Source: Thermodesulfobacteriota bacterium (GTDB taxonomy: Bacteria > Desulfobacterota > SM23-61). From it: 10,549 nucleotides of DNA. Below are positions 6,040-10,549 of this stretch, in pieces. Under the pieces are notes generated by a model that worked only from the letters and a program-made list of their open reading frames with translations, ran no database searches and was not told where the DNA came from. Location: contig JASEHN010000071.1 in assembly GCA_030018715.1 (NCBI GenBank), positions 1-10,549 on the forward strand, given 5' to 3'. The position numbers and the translations under genes are program-made. The first letter of the stretch is position 1. Each line of letters starts with the position of its first letter.

Positions 6040-8271
6040 ATGGGATCTGTCGACCTTCAGGTACGTCCTGACAGGCAGGCCCTTCTTTCCCAGGAAACGG
6101 GCATCCGGGGCTTATCAAAGGGCAAGGGGAATGAGACCACGGATATGGCCCTATTCGTGCGCACTTCCAGCGAGACGCTTTCCGACTGGAACCGGCAGCG
6201 AATTGTAGATGCCCTCCTCAGGGAGACAAACATTGACCAGGACACGGCCGAGCGGATCAGCCGCGAGGTGGAAGATCAGATAATCACTTCCAAGATCTCC
6301 CTCGTCACATCCCCGTTGGTTCGGGAGCTGGTGGATGCCAAACTGATCGAATACGGGCTGGAGGAAGCCCGCAAGATGCACACCCGCCTGGGGGTTCCGC
6401 TCTATGACGTGGATCAGCTCATCCTCCATCCCAACCGGGAAAACGCCAACGTTCCCCACGGGCCTGAGGCCACCAACCTCACCCTGGCCGAGCGGATCAA
6501 GAAGGAATATGCCCTGCTTAACGTCTTCTCCCAGGAGATCGGCGACGCCCACATGCGGGGAGACCTGCACCTTCATGACTTGGGGTTCATCGACCGCCCG
6601 TACTGCTCCGGGCAGTCGTTAGAGTACATCAAGAAGTTCGGCCTCAACCTGCCCAATTCCCTTTCCATGGCCAAGCCAGCCAAGCATCCTGAAGTGTTAC
6701 TGGCCCACATGGTCAAGTTTGCCGCGGCCCTGCAGAGCAACTTTGCCGGAGCCATCGGCTGGGATGCCGTCAACCTTTTCTTTGCCCCCTACCTCGAAGG
6801 CCTGAGCGACCGGGAAGTGCATCAGTTGGCCCAGATGCTCATCTATGAATTTTCCCAGCAAGCCGTGGCCCGGGGCGGGCAGGCCATTTTCACGGACATC
6901 AATCTTTATTGGGAGGTTCCTAAACATTTCGAAAATGTGCTGGCCATCGGGCCCGGCGGGGAGTTCACCGGGAAAACCTATGCCGAATACGAAAGCCAGG
7001 CTCAGAGGTTTGTCTGGGCGCTCTTCGACGTTTACCGGGAAGGAGACGCCGTGGGCCGGCCTTTCTTCTTTCCCAAGCCCCTGGTGCACATCACCGAAAA
7101 ATTTTTTCAAACCCCTGGCCACATGGATTTCCTGATGCACATCTGTGACATAGCCGCTGAGAAGGGCAACACCTACTTTGTCTTCGACCGGGGAAACACG
7201 GCCAAAGTTTCCGAATGCTGCCGTTTGAGCTTCAAACTGGAACAGTCCGACCTGGAAGACGCCAAACAACCCTGGCGCATGCGTTACTGCGCCCTGCAGA
7301 ATGTCACCTTGAATCTCCCGCGCATCGCCTACCAATGCGGCGGTGATGATACCAGGCTTTACGCCAAGATCTCCGAGGTGTTCAACAAGGCCGTGCAGGC
7401 CCACCTGGAGAAGAAGGCTTTTCTGGAACGTCTGTTGGCCCTGGGAGATAATGGACCGCTGGCCCTTTTGACCATGAATAAAGACGGTTCGCCTTATTTG
7501 CGCATGCACCGGGTGACCAATCTTATTGGCATGGTGGGCTTAAATGAGATGATTCAGGTGCACCAGGGCAAAGAGCTTCATGAATCAGACGACATCCTGA
7601 AATTCGGCCTGAAGGTAATAGCCTACATGAAGCTCCTTTCGGACAGGATGAGCCAGAAATATAACATGCGCTTTGTCCTGGAACAGACCCCGGCCGAGTC
7701 CACGGCCTACCGCTTTGCCAAGCTGGACCTTAGGGACTTTTCCCCCCGCTCGGGCTATGTGGTCAAAGGGGACATTTCCCGGGGAGAGGTATACTACAGC
7801 AATTCTACTTACCTTAACGTAGGTTCGGTCGTAAACCCGATCGACCGGGTGCGCAAGGAAGGGCTATTTCATCCTTTGATCGAGGCCGGGGCCCTGACCC
7901 ACCTCTGGCTGGGAGAAGCCCGCCCTTCCAAAGAGTCCCTGGCCAATTTCGTGATCAAAACCTTTCGCCATTCCCAGAATGACCAGATCGCCTTCTCCCC
8001 GGAATTCACGACCTGCACCGATTGCGGGCGGACAGCCCGCGGCCTGGCCGATAAATGCACTTATTGCGGTTCGACTAAAATCGAAGGCATAACCCGCATC
8101 ACCGGTTATTTCACAAAGATTTCCAGCTGGAATAAAGGGAAGTTAGGAGAGCTGCACGACCGTTTCCGCAACCAAAGATATTTCTCTGAAAATGAACTTC
8201 CGGAGTCCAGAAGCGAAGGAGAAAAACCCCGACTGGAAAGACTGCCTAAGCCAGCCGGATTGCGTATTTAA
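6040..8271 (+). CDS. nrdD: Anaerobic (class III) ribonucleoside-triphosphate reductase, catalytic subunit
   Basis: A 743-residue glycyl-radical enzyme that reduces ribonucleoside triphosphates to deoxynucleotides under anoxic conditions. An ATP-cone-like segment at about residues 38-125 (W-N-R-Q-R-I-V-D-A-L-L-R, then E-Y-G-L-E-E-A-R) would sense ATP/dATP. The barrel carries R-P-Y-C189-S-G and S-E-C393-C394-R-L, candidates for the two catalytic cysteines. The C-terminus has a four-cysteine zinc site (C659-T-D-C662 and C673-T-Y-C676), then the radical motif R-I-T-G689-Y and S-W-N-K-G-K. The zinc site and R-I-T-G-Y place it with NrdD rather than pyruvate formate-lyase. NrdG (8844) should generate the G689 radical. 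The redoxin encoded between them suggests a thiol-redoxin-dependent subtype rather than the formate-dependent E. coli type; this is inference. An NrdR-box pair overlaps its promoter. The first ~35 residues are not obviously conserved, so translation could instead begin at M36, but the ribosome-binding site favours 6040. Confidence 0.96.
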   Translation: MGSVDLQVRPDRQALLSQETGIRGLSKGKGNETTDMALFVRTSSETLSDWNRQRIVDALLRETNIDQDTAERISREVEDQIITSKISLVTSPLVRELVDAKLIEYGLEEARKMHTRLGVPLYDVDQLILHPNRENANVPHGPEATNLTLAERIKKEYALLNVFSQEIGDAHMRGDLHLHDLGFIDRPYCSGQSLEYIKKFGLNLPNSLSMAKPAKHPEVLLAHMVKFAAALQSNFAGAIGWDAVNLFFAPYLEGLSDREVHQLAQMLIYEFSQQAVARGGQAIFTDINLYWEVPKHFENVLAIGPGGEFTGKTYAEYESQAQRFVWALFDVYREGDAVGRPFFFPKPLVHITEKFFQTPGHMDFLMHICDIAAEKGNTYFVFDRGNTAKVSECCRLSFKLEQSDLEDAKQPWRMRYCALQNVTLNLPRIAYQCGGDDTRLYAKISEVFNKAVQAHLEKKAFLERLLALGDNGPLALLTMNKDGSPYLRMHRVTNLIGMVGLNEMIQVHQGKELHESDDILKFGLKVIAYMKLLSDRMSQKYNMRFVLEQTPAESTAYRFAKLDLRDFSPRSGYVVKGDISRGEVYYSNSTYLNVGSVVNPIDRVRKEGLFHPLIEAGALTHLWLGEARPSKESLANFVIKTFRHSQNDQIAFSPEFTTCTDCGRTARGLADKCTYCGSTKIEGITRITGYFTKISSWNKGKLGELHDRFRNQRYFSENELPESRSEGEKPRLERLPKPAGLRI

Positions 8272-8300
8272 GGTTTGAATAAATATTTTGGGGCCGCGGG

Positions 8301-8510
8301 TTACCGCAGATTTTCAGGATTTATAATTGATGATCTCGTAAAAAGTCCTTTTGGTCCCATTTTCGTCATTCCCGCGAAAGCGGGAATCCAGTTAATTCAA
8401 GGAGTTATCAAACCTCTGGGCTCCGGTTTTCACCGGAGTGACGACTTTTTGCGAAACCATCATAATTTGTATTCATATTTTATCTGTGTGAATCTGCGTC
8501 CTATCGAATT
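8301..8510. repeat. Dispersed repeat copy B, split by a MITE-like insertion
   Basis: The left part includes CAGATTTTCAGGAT (8307-8320), which matches CAGATTATCAGGAT at 9639-9652 with one difference. The right part includes ATCTGTGTG and AATCTGCGTCCTAT (8491-8504), identical to the 14-mer at 9692-9705. Removing 8329-8467 (the element plus one target duplicate) restores a unit that aligns end to end with copy C. The right edge reaches the ribosome-binding site of the redoxin gene. Confidence 0.7.
8329..8461. mobile_element. 133-bp MITE-like element with terminal inverted repeats and 6-bp target duplication
   Basis: Terminal inverted repeats are GATGATCTCGTAAAAAGTC (8329-8347) and, read on the opposite strand, GATGGTTTCGCAAAAAGTC (8443-8461); 16 of 19 positions agree. 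ATAATT flanks both ends directly (8323-8328 and 8462-8467), as a target-site duplication would. Inside are two perfect 7-bp hairpins: TTCCCGC-GAAA-GCGGGAA (8369-8386) and CTCCGGT-TTTC-ACCGGAG (8421-8438). A further inverted pair TCGTCATTCC (8363-8372)/GGAGTGACGA (8435-8444) extends the symmetry. No transposase is encoded, so any movement would need one in trans. It lies between nrdD and the redoxin gene without interrupting either. Confidence 0.8.
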
Positions 8511-8525
8511 TAAGGAGGTGGGGAA

Positions 8526-8789
8526 ATGACGCTCTTTACCAAGGAAGGCTGTGATAAGTGCGAGTACGTGAAGAAGAGCGTGGACCTGAAAAAATTGGGG
8601 GTAAAAGTGGAAATTCTCGGTCCGGAAAATCCCGATTCCCTGGCTCACCTGGCCTGGCATGAGCTGGTCAGTCTGGCGGAAACCCAGCTCCCCATCTTAG
8701 TGCTGGATGATTCCTCTTCCATGACCGGGGCGATCCACATCAAGAATTACTTAACAGCATTCAGCAAGCAGCAATCAGCAGTCAGCTAA
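8526..8789 (+). CDS. Glutaredoxin/NrdH-like small redoxin
   Basis: An 87-residue thioredoxin-fold protein. It opens with a beta strand and the active-site motif C9-D-K-C12, and has a cis-proline at P56 (Q-L-P-I-L), followed by a V-L-D-D strand and a C-terminal helix (I-H-I-K-N-Y-L). Length and layout fit glutaredoxin and NrdH proteins. It sits between nrdD and nrdG, so I infer it reduces the NrdD active-site disulfide after each turnover; some class III reductases are known to use thioredoxin or NrdH-type partners instead of formate. What reduces the redoxin is not visible. The ATG has AAGGAGGTG 7 bases upstream. The last ~10 residues (T-A-F-S-K-Q-Q-S-A-V-S) are encoded by the heptad repeat starting near 8755, so the native C-terminus was probably different or shorter. 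No gene symbol is given because NrdH orthology cannot be proved from sequence alone. Confidence 0.88.
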   Translation: MTLFTKEGCDKCEYVKKSVDLKKLGVKVEILGPENPDSLAHLAWHELVSLAETQLPILVLDDSSSMTGAIHIKNYLTAFSKQQSAVS

Positions 8790-8840
8790 AATCAATCGTC
8801 CGATGGAAGCTGAATGCTGAGTGCTGAAAACTGATGGCTG
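8755..8840. repeat. Inverted TCAGCAR-type heptad repeat between redoxin gene and nrdG
   Basis: The left arm core CAGCAATCAGCAGTCAGCT (8769-8787) and right arm AGCTGAATGCTGAGTGCTG (8808-8826) are inverted repeats agreeing at 17 of 19 positions around a 20-base loop. Both arms extend outwards with degenerate 7-base units of the type TCAGCAA. The left arm overlaps the 3' end and stop codon of the redoxin gene; the right arm occupies the nrdG leader. A transcript could form a large hairpin here. Confidence 0.75.
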
Positions 8841-8843
8841 CTT

Positions 8844-9563
8844 ATGGACTATCCCATTAAAGGCTTTATCGAGACCTCTTTCTCGGACTGGCCGGGAAAG
8901 GTGGTGGCTGTTCTTTTCCTGCCATTCTGCGACTTCCGTTGCCTCTACTGCCATAATCATGAGCTGGTCCTTACGCCGGAGAAATACCCGGACTTTCCTC
9001 TAAGGGAGATCGTGGAAAGACTGCGGGAACGCCGGGGCTGGATCGATGGAGTCTGCTTGACGGGCGGGGAGCCCACTCTCCATCCCTGGCTCCCTTCTTT
9101 GATCCGTGATCTGAAATCCGCTCATGGTCTGGCTTCTGCCGGTGTTTCCCTGGGCATTAAGCTGGACACCAATGGCACACGCCCCGAAATCCTGCAAAAC
9201 CTGATTGCTGAAGGTCTGCTGGACTACGTGGCCCTGGATCTTAAGGCCCCTTTGGAAGCTACCCGCTATGCCCGCGTCGCCGGTGTTCCCTTAGGGGAAG
9301 ATTTAATAGCCCGAATTCAGTCAAGCATCCAGATCCTACTTAAAGACACAGTGGATCATGAATTTCGCACCACTCTCGTTCCGGCTTTGATTGAAGAAGA
9401 GGAGATCTATGCCTTAGCCCGGAGAATTAAGGGAGCCAGACGCTACACCCTGCAAAAATTTAATCCCCGGCATACGCTGGATAAAACTTTGAGAAGCGCG
9501 CAACCCTTCGACGAACAAACCCTGCGCCGGATGCAGGAAAGGGTAAATGAGATTATTAAATGA
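8844..9563 (+). CDS. nrdG: Anaerobic ribonucleoside-triphosphate reductase activating protein (radical SAM)
   Basis: A 239-residue radical SAM enzyme that cleaves S-adenosylmethionine at a [4Fe-4S] cluster and transfers the radical to the NrdD glycine (G689 here). The cluster motif C29-D-F-R-C33-L-Y-C36 is canonical CxxxCxxC and is followed by H-N-H-E. The SAM-binding G-G-E motif is at residues 74-76 (L-T-G-G-E-P-T), and K-L-D-T-N-G-T and Y-V-A-L-D-L-K-A-P correspond to later strands of the barrel. The N-terminal G-F-I-E-T-S-F-S-D-W-P-G-K is typical of this activase group. At 239 residues it is longer than the ~155-residue E. coli NrdG and resembles the longer NrdG2-type activases found beside redoxin-linked NrdD proteins. 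No Shine-Dalgarno is visible: the leader is the arm of a heptad repeat. No other in-frame start with a better site lies between the redoxin stop and 8844, so translation may depend on coupling or be weak. Confidence 0.94.
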   Translation: MDYPIKGFIETSFSDWPGKVVAVLFLPFCDFRCLYCHNHELVLTPEKYPDFPLREIVERLRERRGWIDGVCLTGGEPTLHPWLPSLIRDLKSAHGLASAGVSLGIKLDTNGTRPEILQNLIAEGLLDYVALDLKAPLEATRYARVAGVPLGEDLIARIQSSIQILLKDTVDHEFRTTLVPALIEEEEIYALARRIKGARRYTLQKFNPRHTLDKTLRSAQPFDEQTLRRMQERVNEIIK

Positions 9564-9570
9564 AAAGTTT

Positions 9571-9585
9571 CGAGTTGCGAGTTGC
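9571..9585. repeat. Short tandem heptad CGAGTTG x2
   Basis: CGAGTTGCGAGTTGC contains two exact CGAGTTG units plus one base, directly after the nrdG stop. It is a 7-base-period repeat of different sequence from the one before nrdG, and too short to classify. Confidence 0.45.
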
Positions 9586-9621
9586 AAAAGGTTTTAACTT
9601 GATTGTATAGGAATTTCCTTT

Positions 9622-9713
9622 TTGGACACGGATGTTCACAGATTATCAGGATAAAATAAAAAGAAAATAATTATCTGCGGTTATCTGCGTAAATCTGCGT
9701 CCTATTAAATTTA
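9622..9713. repeat. Dispersed repeat copy C, the most complete copy
   Basis: Starts near GGACACGGATGTTCACAGAT and includes CAGATTATCAGGAT (9639-9652), an A-rich centre, three ATCTGCG units (9673-9679, 9683-9689, 9693-9699) and CCTATTAAATTTA at the right edge. The ends are roughly inverted relative to each other (CACAGAT versus ATCTGCG). It lies upstream of gmhA, whose ribosome-binding site follows about 13 bases after the repeat edge. Confidence 0.65.
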
Positions 9714-9737
9714 AACTTATATAAAGGGAGATCAAGG

Positions 9738-10316
9738 ATGAAAGATGATATTGTCCAGGCTTTCCGGGAAAGTGCGGATTTAAAAGTGCGCTTCATCCGG
9801 CAGAATGCCGAGATTCTGGGCCAGGTCGTCAAGATGATCGTGGAGGCTTTCAAGGCCGGGAATAAAGTTCTCCTGTTCGGTAACGGCGGCAGCGCGGCCG
9901 ACGCTCAACACATCGCTGCCGAGTTCGTCAACCGCTACCAGATCGAACGGCCGCCGTTACCAGCCATCGCTCTTACCACAGACACCTCGATCTTAACCAG
10001 CATCAGCAACGATTATGGGTATATCGATTCTTTTGCCAAACAGGTGAAAGCCCTGGGGAGAGAGGGCGATGTGGCTATCGGCATTTCCACCAGCGGGACG
10101 GCCGCGAATGTTATTAAAGCCGTCAAAGTGGCCAGAGAAATGGGCCTAAAGACCGTGGCCATGACCGGAGGCGAAGGGGGCGATCTGGCGAAATTAACGG
10201 ACATTTCTCTAATCGTGGATTCGCCGAGCACTCCCCGAATACAGGAAGTGCACATCACCATCGGTCATGTCCTCTGTGAGATGGTGGACCGGATGCTCTT
10301 TCAACTTGCCGCATAA
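9738..10316 (+). CDS. gmhA: Phosphoheptose isomerase (sedoheptulose 7-phosphate isomerase)
   Basis: A 192-residue cytoplasmic SIS-domain enzyme that converts sedoheptulose 7-phosphate to D-glycero-D-manno-heptose 7-phosphate, the first step to ADP-heptose for the lipopolysaccharide inner core. The sugar-phosphate loop F-G-N-G-G-S-A-A-D-A-Q-H (48-58) leads to H58 and E62. The second phosphate motif is I-S-T-S-G-T-A-A-N (116-124). The C-terminal E170-V-H172 and H177 lie in the family's conserved I-Q-E-x-H-I-x-x-x-H segment, which carries the catalytic histidine. Length equals the family norm. GGGAG lies 7 bases before the ATG. DiaA-type SIS proteins are similar, but the E-x-H-I-x-I-G-H ending and conserved acid/base residues favour GmhA. 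It is separated from nrdG by a 174-base repeat-filled spacer and probably has its own transcription; no other heptose genes are visible. Confidence 0.93.
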   Translation: MKDDIVQAFRESADLKVRFIRQNAEILGQVVKMIVEAFKAGNKVLLFGNGGSAADAQHIAAEFVNRYQIERPPLPAIALTTDTSILTSISNDYGYIDSFAKQVKALGREGDVAIGISTSGTAANVIKAVKVAREMGLKTVAMTGGEGGDLAKLTDISLIVDSPSTPRIQEVHITIGHVLCEMVDRMLFQLAA

Positions 10317-10549
10317 AATTTTTTCACTGCAGAGCGCGCTGAGAATAAAAAAATTGGTATCAGTTTAGCGATTTGAATAAATGGTATAAAAGCCTTTATT
10401 AAGGGCCGGGGGTTAGAGCGGAATGCGCCGGAAGCATCGGTTGGGATTCCCCTTGGCCACGAAGGCAAATGATTGTTTCCTGCGGAGGAGGCGGGGGTTC
10501 TTGCCCGCCCCATATTCGGAGAAATAATCGCCTTATGATTCCAAGCATT
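10317..10549. other. Gene-free tail: degenerate repeat, possible weak promoter, GC-rich segment
   Basis: No protein gene is supported on either strand. CACTGCAGAGCGCGCTGAG (10325-10343) resembles a degenerate CGCAGAG-type dispersed repeat. AT-rich sequence follows, with a possible -10 TATAAA at 10385-10390 and no convincing -35. From about 10401 it becomes GC-rich, with a hairpin GGCGGG (10490-10495)/CCCGCC (10504-10509) and no T-tract. This could be the leader of a downstream gene or a small RNA; I recognise no RNA family. Confidence 0.35.

Noticed and set aside
6697..7509. 270-codon open frame on the - strand
   Set aside because: Lies wholly inside nrdD, shows no recognisable motif and is a high-GC shadow of a strongly conserved gene.
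6040..8271. Pyruvate formate-lyase or another glycyl-radical enzyme
   Set aside because: The four-cysteine zinc site before R-I-T-G-Y, the ATP-cone-like start and the adjacent nrdG identify NrdD.
8275..8529. 84-codon + strand open frame between nrdD and the redoxin gene
   Set aside because: Made almost entirely of the split repeat and the MITE-like element; no plausible ribosome-binding site or protein family.
8755..8840. CRISPR array
   Set aside because: The 7-base units are contiguous and inverted around one centre; there are no spacers of regular length and no cas genes.
10490..10509. Terminator hairpin
   Set aside because: The 6-bp GC stem is not followed by a T-tract and is about 170 bases beyond gmhA.
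10301..10513. 70-codon - strand open frame at the window end
   Set aside because: Overlaps the gmhA end and repeat-like sequence; low-complexity Pro/Ser composition and no family match I recognise.

Overview
The window looks like a chromosomal stretch from an anaerobic Gram-negative bacterium, most plausibly a deltaproteobacterium (Desulfobacterota) or a relative. The reasons are a class III oxygen-sensitive ribonucleotide reductase module, a heptose-isomerase gene for lipopolysaccharide cores, strong GGAGG ribosome-binding sites, and intergenic repeats of a kind I associate with environmental delta-type genomes. The taxonomy is inference. All genes I can support lie on the + strand.

Region 1 (1-5825) is a carbon-metabolism cluster. 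It opens with the C-terminus of a canonical glyceraldehyde-3-phosphate dehydrogenase (GAPDH). Seventeen bases later comes a 1428-residue protein that has the ATP-grasp and phosphohistidine domains of pyruvate phosphate dikinase, preceded by about 930 residues I cannot assign. It stops without the C-terminal PEP/pyruvate TIM barrel. Next is a second, long and divergent GAPDH of 425 residues that keeps the catalytic Cys/His pair. A PPDK-type phosphotransferase with no recognisable acceptor domain, bracketed by two GAPDHs, is the most novel item here.

Region 2 (5826-9563) is an anaerobic deoxyribonucleotide-synthesis module. A tandem NrdR-box pair overlapping a promoter precedes nrdD (class III reductase). 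It is followed by a small CxxC glutaredoxin/NrdH-like protein and nrdG (radical-SAM activase). The gene order suggests that NrdG installs the glycyl radical on NrdD and that the redoxin supplies electrons for turnover.

Region 3 (9564-10549) holds a repeat-filled spacer, gmhA (sedoheptulose-7-phosphate isomerase) and a 233-base gene-free tail.

The spacers are rich in repeats. One family sharing AATCTGCGTCCTAT occurs three times, each just upstream of a gene's ribosome-binding site. One copy is split by a 133-bp MITE-like element with 19-bp terminal inverted repeats and a 6-bp target duplication. An inverted heptad repeat lies between the redoxin gene and nrdG and appears to have recoded the redoxin C-terminus.
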